64,000 nt of DNA, from NCBI RefSeq assembly GCF_024159085.1, contig NZ_JAMZDE010000007.1, positions 1-64,000 on the forward strand. Reading direction: 5' to 3'. This document shows positions 30,739 to 39,682 of this stretch, piece by piece; positions within the stretch are counted from its first letter, which is position 1, and the number at the start of each line of letters is the position of its first letter. The position numbers and the translations under genes are program-made. The notes under the pieces were generated by a model that saw only the letters and a program-made list of their open reading frames with translations, searched no databases and had not been told where the DNA came from. The stretch comes from Idiomarina rhizosphaerae (lineage in GTDB: Bacteria; Pseudomonadota; Gammaproteobacteria; Enterobacterales; Alteromonadaceae).

Positions 30739-30756
30739 TTAATCAGCTTCTGTATA

Positions 30757-30796
30757 ATAAAAACCGCTAGGACTTTTTGTCTTAGCGGTTTTTTTA
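30757..30796 (+). terminator. Rho-independent terminator after the M14 peptidase gene
   Basis: AAAACCGCTAGGAC pairs with GTCTTAGCGGTTTT and is followed by a run of T. Confidence 0.88.
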
Positions 30797-30875
30797 CACT
30801 TACATATAGTGGTTATTTTACAAATCATGGTCTACCTTACTAATTGAATCTTCTAAATTAATCAGTGAGGTGAAT

Positions 30876-31049
30876 ATGTTACGTTGGGTTCTTATTTTTC
30901 TAGCCGTGGCTGTAGTGGCTGCTATTTTAGGCTTTGGTGGAATTGCCGGAACAGCAGCTGGAATAGCCAAAATTATCTTCTATATCTTTATCATCCTCTT
31001 TGCGATTTCTTTAGTTGTTCGCCTTCTTCAGGGGAATAAAAGGCTTTAA
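30876..31049 (+). CDS. ytjA: DUF1328 (YtjA/UPF0391) small membrane protein
   Basis: This 57-residue protein reads [20 protein letters not shown], then [20 protein letters not shown] and [17 protein letters not shown]. That is the DUF1328 pattern: two membrane helices around a [12 protein letters not shown] loop. GTGAGGTGA lies before the ATG. Function is unknown in the family; members are often stress-induced. It stands alone between two terminators. Confidence 0.88.
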   Translation: MLRWVLIFLAVAVVAAILGFGGIAGTAAGIAKIIFYIFIILFAISLVVRLLQGNKRL

Positions 31050-31086
31050 ATGTTTTAGCCTTTGATAGATATTAGACATTGGTCGT

Positions 31087-31134
31087 ATGCCAACCGTTAT
31101 TGAGTTTACGCTACAATAACGGTTGGCATTTTTC
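31087..31134 (+). terminator. Long perfect hairpin terminator after the DUF1328 gene
   Basis: ATGCCAACCGTTATTG pairs perfectly with CAATAACGGTTGGCAT across an 11-base loop and is followed by TTTTT. It is unusually long for a terminator. Confidence 0.8.
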
Positions 31135-31171
31135 GTTATCTGTCTAACACTACAACAATGAGGCTCTTGCC

Positions 31172-32851
31172 ATGAACGCAATCGTAATGATGGTTCTGGG
31201 TTTAGGCGCAATGTTTCTCGGTTATGTTTTTTACTCTAAATTTATTGCTGAGAAAATTTTTAAGCTTGATCCTAACTTCAGAACACCCGCTCACGAATTA
31301 GAAGACGGAGTCGACTTCGTCCCTACCAATAAATACGTTCTGTGGGGCCACCACTTTACTTCTGTAGCCGGTGCAGCACCTATCATTGGTCCTGCCATCG
31401 CGGTTATCTGGGGTTGGGTACCTGCTTTCTTATGGGTTATTTTCGGTACCATATTTTTTGCTGGCGTACACGATGCTGGCGCAATCTGGGCAAGTAACCG
31501 TAATAAAGCCAAATCTATTGGTAACCTGACTGGCGATGTTGTTGGCAAACGCTCTCAAACGCTGTTCATGATCGTTATCTTCCTCGTGTTGCTGATGGTC
31601 AACGCGGTTTTCGCTACTGCTATTTCAGGTCTGCTGATTAAATTCTCCAGCTCAGTAGTGCCGGTTTGGGGCGCTATTTTTGTCGCACTTATTATCGGAC
31701 AAATTATTTTCCGTAAATGGATGGGCTTAGGTGCAATATCCATTATCGGTGTACTGGCACTGTACGCACTTATCTGGGCAGGTCCTTCATTCCCAATTGA
31801 ATTGCCGGAAACGGTAATGGGCATCAGTGACAACGCACAATGGGTTCTTATTCTGTTTGGTTACGCAGCCATCGCTTCGGTATTGCCCGTTTGGATGTTG
31901 CTTCAGCCTCGCGACTACATCAACGGCCTACAGCTATTCATTGGACTTATTTTGCTTTACGGCGCAACTTTATTGCTGGCTCCGGAAATTTCAGCTCCGG
32001 CCTTCAATAGCAATACTCCGGAAGGCACGCCGTCAATGTTGCCGCTGTTGTTTGTCACCATAGCCTGTGGTGCCATTTCAGGCTTCCACGGATTAGTTGC
32101 ATCAGGCACAACCTCTAAGCAACTTGATAAAGAAACCGATGCCCGTTTTGTAGGCTACTTCGGTGCCATTGGTGAAGGTTCATTATCACTGGCGACTATC
32201 ATCGCTGCAACAGCCGGTTTTGCGACATTAGCTGACTGGGAAGCTGTCTACTCGTCCTTCGGACAAGGTGGTGTATCAGCTTTCGTCGAAGGTGGCGCTA
32301 ATATTATTAGTCAAGGGCTTGGCCTGGACATTGGCGTATCAGAAACCCTGCTAACGGTAATGGCTGTGCTTTTTGCCGGTACCACAATGGATACTGGATT
32401 ACGTCTGCAACGCTATATTTTCCAGGAATGGGGAAGCTTATATAACATTAACTGGATGCAAAAAGCATTTCCGGCAACGATGCTTGCCGTCGGCAGCTGC
32501 TTATTGTTAGCCTTCGGTGCTGGTGGCGCAGACGGTTCCGGCGGCTTAGTTATCTGGCCTCTGTTCGGGACCACAAACCAGTTATTAGCAGGGTTGACCT
32601 TGTTGGTTATTACGGTCATGTTGGTGCGCTTAGGCCGACCAATGTATTACACCTTAATACCGTTGATTTTCCTGTTGATAATGACAGTCTTCGCTCTTAT
32701 TGTTCAGCTTAAGGATTTTTATAACAGCGGTGACTGGTTCTTAATGGGTCTGGATTTAGTGGTGCTGGTTGCCGCTATCTGGATTGCTCTTGAGGCTAGC
32801 GCAGGCTTAACTAAAATCCGTAAGGAACAAAAAGCCCAGAAGCAGCAATAA
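31172..32851 (+). CDS. cstA: CstA-family transporter
   Basis: A 559-residue multi-pass membrane protein of the CstA/BtsT family with about 15-16 helices, the CstA domain (about 1-370) and the C-terminal CstA_5TM part. Markers are YVLWGHHFTSVAGAAPIIGPAIAV, SGFHGLVASGTTSKQL and FGTTNQLLAGLTLL. E. coli homologues take up pyruvate or peptides under starvation. At 559 residues it is shorter than E. coli CstA (about 700), resembling forms in other marine bacteria. It is followed by a small CC-tailed protein and an ArsA-like ATPase on the same strand. Confidence 0.92.
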   Translation: MNAIVMMVLGLGAMFLGYVFYSKFIAEKIFKLDPNFRTPAHELEDGVDFVPTNKYVLWGHHFTSVAGAAPIIGPAIAVIWGWVPAFLWVIFGTIFFAGVHDAGAIWASNRNKAKSIGNLTGDVVGKRSQTLFMIVIFLVLLMVNAVFATAISGLLIKFSSSVVPVWGAIFVALIIGQIIFRKWMGLGAISIIGVLALYALIWAGPSFPIELPETVMGISDNAQWVLILFGYAAIASVLPVWMLLQPRDYINGLQLFIGLILLYGATLLLAPEISAPAFNSNTPEGTPSMLPLLFVTIACGAISGFHGLVASGTTSKQLDKETDARFVGYFGAIGEGSLSLATIIAATAGFATLADWEAVYSSFGQGGVSAFVEGGANIISQGLGLDIGVSETLLTVMAVLFAGTTMDTGLRLQRYIFQEWGSLYNINWMQKAFPATMLAVGSCLLLAFGAGGADGSGGLVIWPLFGTTNQLLAGLTLLVITVMLVRLGRPMYYTLIPLIFLLIMTVFALIVQLKDFYNSGDWFLMGLDLVVLVAAIWIALEASAGLTKIRKEQKAQKQQ

Positions 32852-32871
32852 AAGTAACTGGAGTAAGTAGC

Positions 32872-33144
32872 ATGAATATACAGTCAGTGCGCCGTTGGTT
32901 CAGCCGGGCGAGTGATTTGGCCAATGAGTTTTATAATGCGCCCTATCGTTCTGCTATTGCCCGGGCAAAGCGCGATGAAGATGACTTATTCATGCTACTG
33001 GTTTTTTCTGAAATGATGGGCGTGCCGAATCCGGCCGCCTATTATACTTTAGAGTTACAGCCATTAATGCTGGAACGCTTCCACGAATGGCATCAACGTA
33101 TGGGGATGGAACACTCACCTCTCGACCATTTCCGTTGTTGCTAA
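32872..33144 (+). CDS. Small CC-tailed protein (cory-CC-star type)
   Basis: A 90-residue soluble protein, largely helical, with FMLLVFSEMMGVPNPAAYYTLELQPLMLERFHEWH and a C-terminus ending HFRCC. It resembles the proteins named cory-CC-star, which are encoded next to ArsA-like ATPases. It occupies the position, directly after cstA, where E. coli has ybdD or yjiX, whose products also end in RCC as I recall them. GGAG precedes the ATG, 20 bases after cstA. Function is unknown; the vicinal cysteines could bind metal or form a disulfide. Confidence 0.75.
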   Translation: MNIQSVRRWFSRASDLANEFYNAPYRSAIARAKRDEDDLFMLLVFSEMMGVPNPAAYYTLELQPLMLERFHEWHQRMGMEHSPLDHFRCC

Positions 33145-33179
33145 TTTTATAACCCGACCAAAAACAGGGTTCATTTCTC

Positions 33180-34190
33180 ATGTTGTTAAGCGATAAAAAA
33201 GTTTTATTAATTGGTGGTAAAGGCGGAGTTGGTAAAACAACAGTGTCTTCTGCTCTGGCGGTTTTAGCTGCCCGCCAAGGTAAAAAAGTACTGCTGGTTT
33301 CAACCGACCCGGCACATAGCCTGGCCGATGTATTCGACAAAAAAATCGGCGATAAAAAAACTGTCATGCGCGAAAATTTAACCGCATTAGAAATTGATCC
33401 TGACCACGAAGTTAAAGCTCATATCGATCGCGTCAGTTCTCAAATGAAACGTTTTACTAACCCCGATCTTTTCCCCGAAATTGAACGTCAAATGCGTTTA
33501 ACCCAGCAGTCACCGGGTGCTCAGGAAGCTGCTTTGCTGGAACGAATTTGCAACGTTATTGATGAAGCGGAAAAGGACTATGATTTACTGATTTTTGATA
33601 CAGCCCCAACCGGGCATACCCTGCGTTTACTTACGTTACCCGAAGCAATGGCTGCCTGGACTCAGGGTATGCTGCGTTCGCAAAAGCGCTCTGAAGACTT
33701 CGACTCAGTTCTTGAGCACTTATCGCCTAAAGCCGGTAAAGACATTAATAACCCAATGGCTGACCCTAAAGACAATGCCAGCGACGGTATGACGGACCGA
33801 ACCAAAGCAATTACAGAACAACTATTAACACGGCAGAGGCTTTTTCAGCGAACCCGACGCTTATTGCAGGATAGCAATTATACATCCATCCTGTTTGTGC
33901 TGACACCCGAGCGGCTGCCTATTCAGGAAACGGATCGGGCATTACAATCGTTAACCGCAGAAAAGTTACCTGTTGGCGGTGTTGTCATTAATCGAATTTT
34001 GCCTGAACAGGCCGACGGCAGCTTTTTGGCCAAACGCAGGCTTCAGGAAAAAACTTACATAGAAGACATTCACAAACGTTTTAAAGCATGGCGAAATTAC
34101 TCTCTTTATCTGTTAGAAGAAGATGTGCAAGGTCTCGACGCATTAGAAGCCTTTGCAAATAATCTGGAGCAAGCAGGATTTTCTTCCTAA
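33180..34190 (+). CDS. ArsA/GET3-family ATPase
   Basis: A 336-residue single-domain ATPase of the ArsA/GET3 group. The deviant Walker A is GGKGGVGKTT with the signature Lys, switch I is VSTDPAHSLADVF and switch II is FDTAPTGHTLRLL. Only one cysteine is present (RICNVI), so the paired Cys metal site of ArsA is missing, and no arsB, arsC or arsR is nearby; an arsenite pump role is therefore unlikely. It lies 35 bases after the CC-tailed gene and probably shares its message. A maturation or targeting role with that protein or CstA is speculation. Confidence 0.85.
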   Translation: MLLSDKKVLLIGGKGGVGKTTVSSALAVLAARQGKKVLLVSTDPAHSLADVFDKKIGDKKTVMRENLTALEIDPDHEVKAHIDRVSSQMKRFTNPDLFPEIERQMRLTQQSPGAQEAALLERICNVIDEAEKDYDLLIFDTAPTGHTLRLLTLPEAMAAWTQGMLRSQKRSEDFDSVLEHLSPKAGKDINNPMADPKDNASDGMTDRTKAITEQLLTRQRLFQRTRRLLQDSNYTSILFVLTPERLPIQETDRALQSLTAEKLPVGGVVINRILPEQADGSFLAKRRLQEKTYIEDIHKRFKAWRNYSLYLLEEDVQGLDALEAFANNLEQAGFSS

Positions 34191-34263
34191 CTGCCATTTT
34201 TTTGTCATCGCTTTCTCTAATAATACGTATACAGTGTGATTGTTGTTAATTAAGGAGAAGACT

Positions 34264-35280
34264 ATGCGCGCTGTAGGATACAAAGAATCACTTCCGGCCG
34301 AAGATCCGAATTCACTGCTGGATATTACTGTCGATGACCCTGTTCCGGGAGCAAACGATTTACTGGTTAAAGTTAAAGCCGTAGCCGTTAACCCGGTTGA
34401 TACCAAAATCAGAATGCGCATGGCGCCTGAATCTGGCCACAAAATTATTGGCTGGGATGCGGTCGGCGAAGTTGTCTCTACCGGAGATAAAGTAACAGGA
34501 TTTAAAACCGGAGACCGGGTTTGGTACGCGGGTGACTTAACCCGGCCGGGTTGCAATGCACAGTTACAAACGGTTGACTACCGTATTGTGGGCAAAGCCC
34601 CGACAAACCTCGATGATACTCAGGCCGCCGCCCTTCCCCTGACCAGTATTACTGCCTGGGAAGTTCTGTTCGATCGCTTACAGGTTGATAAACCTTCACC
34701 GCATAACAAAAGAACTCTGTTAGTCATTGGCGGAGCCGGTGGCGTTGGATCTATCTTAATTCAGCTTGCCGCTCAGCTAACCGATGTCACCATTATCGCT
34801 ACGGCCTCCCGCGCAGAATCTCAACAATGGGTTAAAGCTCTTGGGGCTGACCATGTTATCAATCATTACGACGACTTAGCCGAGCAAATAGAGTCTGTTG
34901 GCGCCTCGCCGGTAACCGATGTGGCCTGTTTGACTCATAGCGAACAGTATTTCGCACAATGCATGAAATTAATGGCTCCTCAGGGTCGTTTTTGCCTTAT
35001 AGATGATCCGTCAGAAAGTATCGACATTACCCTGATGAAACAAAAAAGTATCAGTTTGCACTGGGAGTTTATGTTTACCCGTTCTATGTTTACTACAGCA
35101 GACATGATAAAGCAGCAGGAATTACTGAACCATATAGCCAAAATGGTCGAAAAAGGCCAAATCCGTTCGACTCTGGGTAAAACCTTTGGCGAAATGAACG
35201 CAAATAACCTCCGAATGGCACATCAGGCTTTAGAAAGTCATAAGACCATCGGAAAAATAGCGCTAACTGTCGCTGAATAG
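34264..35280 (+). CDS. Zinc-type alcohol dehydrogenase-like (MDR) oxidoreductase
   Basis: A 338-residue medium-chain dehydrogenase/reductase related to quinone reductases and the TIGR02817 subfamily. The N-terminal GroES-like part has KVKAVAVNPVDTKIR and GWDAVGEV. The Rossmann part has LLVIGGAGGVGSILIQLA. Structural zinc-ligand cysteines are not evident, so zinc-independent NADPH-dependent reduction of enones or quinones is likely. Start 34264 (MRAVGYKESL) has AAGGAG 8 bases upstream; an earlier start at 34240 is rejected. Confidence 0.87.
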   Translation: MRAVGYKESLPAEDPNSLLDITVDDPVPGANDLLVKVKAVAVNPVDTKIRMRMAPESGHKIIGWDAVGEVVSTGDKVTGFKTGDRVWYAGDLTRPGCNAQLQTVDYRIVGKAPTNLDDTQAAALPLTSITAWEVLFDRLQVDKPSPHNKRTLLVIGGAGGVGSILIQLAAQLTDVTIIATASRAESQQWVKALGADHVINHYDDLAEQIESVGASPVTDVACLTHSEQYFAQCMKLMAPQGRFCLIDDPSESIDITLMKQKSISLHWEFMFTRSMFTTADMIKQQELLNHIAKMVEKGQIRSTLGKTFGEMNANNLRMAHQALESHKTIGKIALTVAE

Positions 35281-35281
35281 T

Positions 35282-35311
35282 TTTACAAACATACATGAAT
35301 GTATGTATAAT
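35282..35311 (+). promoter_or_regulatory. RND-operon promoter with AcrR-like operator in the spacer
   Basis: TTTACA (35282-35287) and TATAAT (35306-35311) are 18 bases apart. Inside lies the perfect palindrome ACATACAT-GA-ATGTATGT (35289-35306). The half sites are the same as those of the E. coli AcrR operator at acrAB (TACATACATT...GAATGTATGTA). A TetR-type repressor encoded elsewhere would therefore occlude RNA polymerase. The regulator gene is not adjacent. Confidence 0.7.
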
Positions 35312-35349
35312 TCCGGATTGATATAAATTAATAGGTCAGAGGTAATTTA

Positions 35350-36504
35350 ATGAACACGCGTTTTAGGTTTGCCCCCATTTTTGCCGCGGGTCTTCTGTTA
35401 ACGGGAGCACTAACCGCATGCAGCGACCAACAACAGCAGCAACAAGGTCAGCAGCAAGCAGCTCAGGTTGAAGTAATTACCGTCACGCCTGAGTCAATCA
35501 GTCTTAGTACCGATTTGCCTGGGCGTACAGCTGCCTATAGAGTTGCTCAAGTTCGTCCACAAGTTAGTGGCGTATTGTTGAAACGAACTTTTGAGGAAGG
35601 AACTTTTGTAGAGAAAGGGCAACAACTCTATCAAATTGATCCTGCCGTTTACGAAGCAGAATTAGCCAGTGCCGAGGCCGAAGTTGAAAGTGCAAAAGCT
35701 GTACTGCGCAGCTCAGAACTTCGTTATAAGCGCTTTCAGGAATTACTTGAAGAGAACGCTGTCAGTCAAGACGAATTTGATAGCGCAGAAGCCACTTTTT
35801 ATCAAAACAAAGCGGCTGTTTCAGTAGCTGAAGCCCAGTTAAAAAATGCCCGTATTAATCTTGAGTACACGAAAGTCAATGCCCCTATCAACGGTGTTAT
35901 TGGCCGCTCCAATTTCACTGAAGGTGCATTATTAACAGCGTCGCAAACGGAACCTTTGGTTACTATTAATCAACTGGATCCAATTTATGTTGATATTAAC
36001 CAGTCCAGCAAACAATTTATGAAATTACAGGCCGATATAAAATCTGGCCGTATTCAGGCGAACGAAAAAGGTAATGCTACCGTTCGCTTAAAATTAAATG
36101 GTCTGGATTACGATCAAAAAGGTGAATTGCTTTTCTCTGAAGTCAGCGTCGATGAAGACACCGGCGCTATTCTATTACGTGCTGAGTTCCCTAACCCCGA
36201 TAAAACACTGTATCCCGGCATGTTTGTGCGTGCCGAAGTTAGTGAAGGTACTATCAGCTCAGCGATTAAAGTACCGCAAATGGCAGTAACTCGTGACCCC
36301 AGAGGACGACCTTATGTCATGCTGGTAAATGATGACAAAAAAGTTGAACAACGGATGATAACGACGGAACGAGCAATAGGCAGTAGCTGGTTAGTTTCTG
36401 AAGGACTCAAAGAAGGTGACACCGTAGTCACCTCGGGCCTACAAAAAATTCGTCCGGGCGCATCGGTGACTATCGATTCATCTAACTCTGAACAGCAGCA
36501 GTAA
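35350..36504 (+). CDS. acrA: RND efflux periplasmic adaptor (AcrA/MexA family)
   Basis: A 384-residue membrane-fusion lipoprotein. The lipobox LLTGALTACSD places the lipid-bearing Cys at residue 24, followed by a Gln-rich tether. Lipoyl half-motifs (RTAAYRVAQVRPQVSGVL and NAPINGVIGRSNF), a coiled-coil hairpin (about 95-165) and the beta-barrel and membrane-proximal domains (GMFVRAEVSEG) are in family order. It links the pump to a TolC channel encoded elsewhere. It is the first gene of a two-gene operon, 12 bases before the pump gene. Confidence 0.94.
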   Translation: MNTRFRFAPIFAAGLLLTGALTACSDQQQQQQGQQQAAQVEVITVTPESISLSTDLPGRTAAYRVAQVRPQVSGVLLKRTFEEGTFVEKGQQLYQIDPAVYEAELASAEAEVESAKAVLRSSELRYKRFQELLEENAVSQDEFDSAEATFYQNKAAVSVAEAQLKNARINLEYTKVNAPINGVIGRSNFTEGALLTASQTEPLVTINQLDPIYVDINQSSKQFMKLQADIKSGRIQANEKGNATVRLKLNGLDYDQKGELLFSEVSVDEDTGAILLRAEFPNPDKTLYPGMFVRAEVSEGTISSAIKVPQMAVTRDPRGRPYVMLVNDDKKVEQRMITTERAIGSSWLVSEGLKEGDTVVTSGLQKIRPGASVTIDSSNSEQQQ

Positions 36505-36516
36505 GGGAAGTCAGTA

Positions 36517-39500
36517 ATGGCCAAGTTTTTTATAAATCGCCCGATATTTGCCTGGGTTATCGCGCTGCTGACCATGATGGCCGGCGCAATCGCGATGCTG
36601 CAGCTCCCTATTGCTCAGTATCCGACTATCGCGCCGCCTGCAGTCGAAATTCAGGTGAGTTACCCTGGCGCTAATGCCGAAACCGTTTCAAATACCGTTA
36701 CCAAAGTTATTGAACAGAATATGACAGGTATTGATAACCTGCTCTATTTCTCTTCTCAGAGTAACTTTGGCAGCGCTACCGTTAGCCTGACTTTTGCTTC
36801 AGGAACCGATCCTGATATTGCTCAGGTGCAAGTTCAGAACAAGCTTTCTCAGGCAACCCCCCAGTTGCCTCAGGAAGTTCAGGCTCAGGGTATTACCGTT
36901 AATAAAGCGAGCAGCTCGTTCTTAATGGTTGCCGCACTCGTTGCCTCTGACGACCGTTACTCTCAAACCGACTTAAGTGACTATATTGCGTCAAATATTC
37001 AGGACCCAATAGCCCGTACAACCGGGGTTGGTAATGTTCAACTCTTTGGTTCTCCCTACTCGATGAGAATTTGGGTCGATCCTTCCGCGTTGGTTAATTA
37101 CGGCCTGACAATGGCCGACCTGAAAAGTGCTATTCGGACACAAAATGCTCAGGTGGCAGCCGGTGAACTCGGCGGCACACCAGCCGTCGAAGGTCAACGT
37201 CTTAATGCGACAATTATCGCGCAAACTCGTATGTCTGATGTCTCTGAGTTTGAAAACATCACCTTAAAAGTGTTGTCCGATGGTTCTCAGGTTCGTCTTA
37301 AAGACGTTGCTGAAGTCGAAAAAGGCGCAGAAAACTATTCCATTCAGGCGAATTATAACGGTAAGCCGGCTACAGGTTTGGCGATTAACCTACAAACCGG
37401 AGCTAATGCATTGGAAACAGCTGATGCAGTAAAAGCCCGAATGGCTGAACTAGAAGAGTTTTTCCCTGATGGAATGGAGTTGGTTACAGCCTACGATACA
37501 ACACCTTTTATCAAAATATCGATTTCAGAAGTGGCTCAAGTTTTAATCGAGGCCATTATTCTGGTCTTCCTGCTCATGTTCGTTTTCCTGCAAAACCTAC
37601 GTGCAACCTTAATACCCACCTTAGCAATACCAGTGGTTATTCTGGGAACCATGGGTGTCATGGCATTAGCAGGTTTCTCAATTAACACCCTGACCATGTT
37701 CGGGATGGTGCTGTCTATCGGTCTGTTGGTTGATGACGCCATCGTAGTTGTAGAGAACGTTGAGCGCTTAATGTCTGAAGAGGGCTTGTCACCCAAACAG
37801 GCAACGATTAAGTCGATGGGGCAAATTACCGGCGCACTTGTTGCTATCGGTGTTGTTATGGCTGCGGTATTTGCACCTATGGCCTTCTTCCCGGGTTCTA
37901 CGGGTGCCGTTTATCGACAGTTCTCACTGACCATCATTACCTCGATGGGTCTGTCTGTTCTTGTCGCTATCGTGTTCTCACCAGCATTGTGTGCCACCCT
38001 GCTGAAACCGGTTAAGCACGATAAAAATAGTGGCTGGGGCCCGCTTGGCTGGTTCAACCGTACCTTAGAAAAGTGGACCGAGAAATACACCAGTACCATT
38101 CACTCAATCTTACGTCGTACTGTACGTTTTGGTGTGCTTTATCTGGGTATTATCGGTATTCTGGTGTTCTTATTCATGAAATTGCCATCGGCCTTCTTAC
38201 CCGACGAAGACCGTGGTGTATTTTTGACACAGATGCAGTTACCGGTCGGCTCTACTATTGAGCAGTCAGTTAATACCATGGATAAAATAGAAAACTACTA
38301 CCTTAACCAGGAAGATGCGGTTCAGTCGGTATTTTCTGTTGTTGGCTTTAGTTTTTCGGGACGGAGCCAGGCTAATGGTATCGCCTTCGTACGTCTAAAA
38401 GACTGGAGCGAGCGTGACGAAAGCCAGAGTGTTGAAGCCGTTATTGGACGAGCTTTTGGTTACTTTGCTGGAATTAAAGAGGCGATGATATTTGCCTTTA
38501 ACCTGCCTCCAATTCCGGAACTTGGTGTTTCCAGTGGTTTCAATCTGTTCCTGCAGGATCGCGGTAATCTTGGTCATGCTGGCTTATTAGAAGCCCGTAA
38601 CCAGTTACTCGGAATGGCAGGACAGAACGACAAGCTGGTGCAGGTACGTCCAAACGGGCTTGAAGATGCACCACAGTTGCGTATTGATATCGACTTTGAG
38701 AAAGCTCAGGCTTTGGGACTGACTATTGCCAATATCAATGAAACCTTAAGCACAGCCTGGGGTTCATCCTACGTTAACGACTTTATCGATCGAGGCCGGG
38801 TTAAAAAAGTCTACTTGCAGGGCCAAGCAGAATCGCGCATGTTGCCTGAAGATATCAACGAATGGTATGTCAGAAATAACCAGGGTGATATGGTGCCATT
38901 TAGCTCATTCTCGACCTGGGAATGGACTTATGGTGCCCAGCGAGTTGAAAGCTATAACGGTGTTTCTGCAATGGAAATTCAGGGGCAGGCTGCTCCGGGA
39001 GTCAGTACCGGCGAAGCCATGATTGAAATGGAGAAGATGATTGCAAAGCTTCCTCCGGGCATTGGTTTCGAATGGACGGGTATTTCTTTACAAGAACGTC
39101 AATCTGGTGATTTTGCGCCTATCCTTTATAGCGTATCGCTGATTGTTGTATTCCTGTTCCTGGCCGCCCTGTACGAGAGCTGGTCGATACCATTCTCAGT
39201 CATGCTGGTCGTTCCTCTGGGTATTCTGGGTGCTGTCGTTGCTGTTATGCTTCGCGGTATCTCTAACGATGTTTACTTCCAGGTAGGTCTGTTGACAACC
39301 GTTGGGGTGTCGGCAAGGAACGCCATACTAATCGTTGAGTTTGCGAAAGACTTGCAGGCTCAGGGTAAAGAGCTACTGGACGCGACGCTGGAAGCCGTGC
39401 GCTTACGTCTGCGCCCTATCCTTATGACGTCCTTAGCCTTTATCTTTGGTGTTATGCCTCTGGCGCTAAGCGATGGTGCAGGTGCAGCAAGCCGTAATGC

Positions 39501-39618
39501 CATCGGTACCAGTGTTATAGGCGGAATGATTGGCGGTACTGTACTGGCGATCTTCTTCGTACCATTATTCTTCTATGTTGTGCGGCGAATATTCCCGCCC
39601 AAACAAGCTGAAGAATAA
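36517..39618 (+). CDS. acrB: RND multidrug efflux pump (AcrB/MexB family)
   Basis: A 1033-residue hydrophobe/amphiphile efflux (HAE1) transporter. It has twelve membrane helices and two large periplasmic loops. The proton-relay acids are in [18 protein letters not shown], and the conserved start [17 protein letters not shown] and [16 protein letters not shown] in the second half are clear. Family members export antibiotics, dyes, detergents and solvents. The outer-membrane channel is not in this operon. A terminator follows. Confidence 0.95.
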   Translation: MAKFFINRPIFAWVIALLTMMAGAIAMLQLPIAQYPTIAPPAVEIQVSYPGANAETVSNTVTKVIEQNMTGIDNLLYFSSQSNFGSATVSLTFASGTDPDIAQVQVQNKLSQATPQLPQEVQAQGITVNKASSSFLMVAALVASDDRYSQTDLSDYIASNIQDPIARTTGVGNVQLFGSPYSMRIWVDPSALVNYGLTMADLKSAIRTQNAQVAAGELGGTPAVEGQRLNATIIAQTRMSDVSEFENITLKVLSDGSQVRLKDVAEVEKGAENYSIQANYNGKPATGLAINLQTGANALETADAVKARMAELEEFFPDGMELVTAYDTTPFIKISISEVAQVLIEAIILVFLLMFVFLQNLRATLIPTLAIPVVILGTMGVMALAGFSINTLTMFGMVLSIGLLVDDAIVVVENVERLMSEEGLSPKQATIKSMGQITGALVAIGVVMAAVFAPMAFFPGSTGAVYRQFSLTIITSMGLSVLVAIVFSPALCATLLKPVKHDKNSGWGPLGWFNRTLEKWTEKYTSTIHSILRRTVRFGVLYLGIIGILVFLFMKLPSAFLPDEDRGVFLTQMQLPVGSTIEQSVNTMDKIENYYLNQEDAVQSVFSVVGFSFSGRSQANGIAFVRLKDWSERDESQSVEAVIGRAFGYFAGIKEAMIFAFNLPPIPELGVSSGFNLFLQDRGNLGHAGLLEARNQLLGMAGQNDKLVQVRPNGLEDAPQLRIDIDFEKAQALGLTIANINETLSTAWGSSYVNDFIDRGRVKKVYLQGQAESRMLPEDINEWYVRNNQGDMVPFSSFSTWEWTYGAQRVESYNGVSAMEIQGQAAPGVSTGEAMIEMEKMIAKLPPGIGFEWTGISLQERQSGDFAPILYSVSLIVVFLFLAALYESWSIPFSVMLVVPLGILGAVVAVMLRGISNDVYFQVGLLTTVGVSARNAILIVEFAKDLQAQGKELLDATLEAVRLRLRPILMTSLAFIFGVMPLALSDGAGAASRNAIGTSVIGGMIGGTVLAIFFVPLFFYVVRRIFPPKQAEE

Positions 39619-39632
39619 CGAATAGCAGAAAC

Positions 39633-39668
39633 AAAAAACCCGGAGCTCAACTCCGGGTTTTCTTTTTT
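39633..39668. terminator. Bidirectional terminator after the RND operon
   Basis: AAAACCCGGAG-ctcaa-CTCCGGGTTTT has T-rich flanks on both strands and lies between the convergent acrB and glycosyltransferase genes. Confidence 0.88.
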
Positions 39669-39682
39669 AAAACGATATCTTA

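Noticed and set aside
33180-34190. Arsenite-efflux ATPase (arsA) of an arsenic-resistance operon
   Set aside because: Only one cysteine, single ATPase domain, and no arsB, arsC, arsD or arsR nearby. The fold is right but the arsenic role is not supported.
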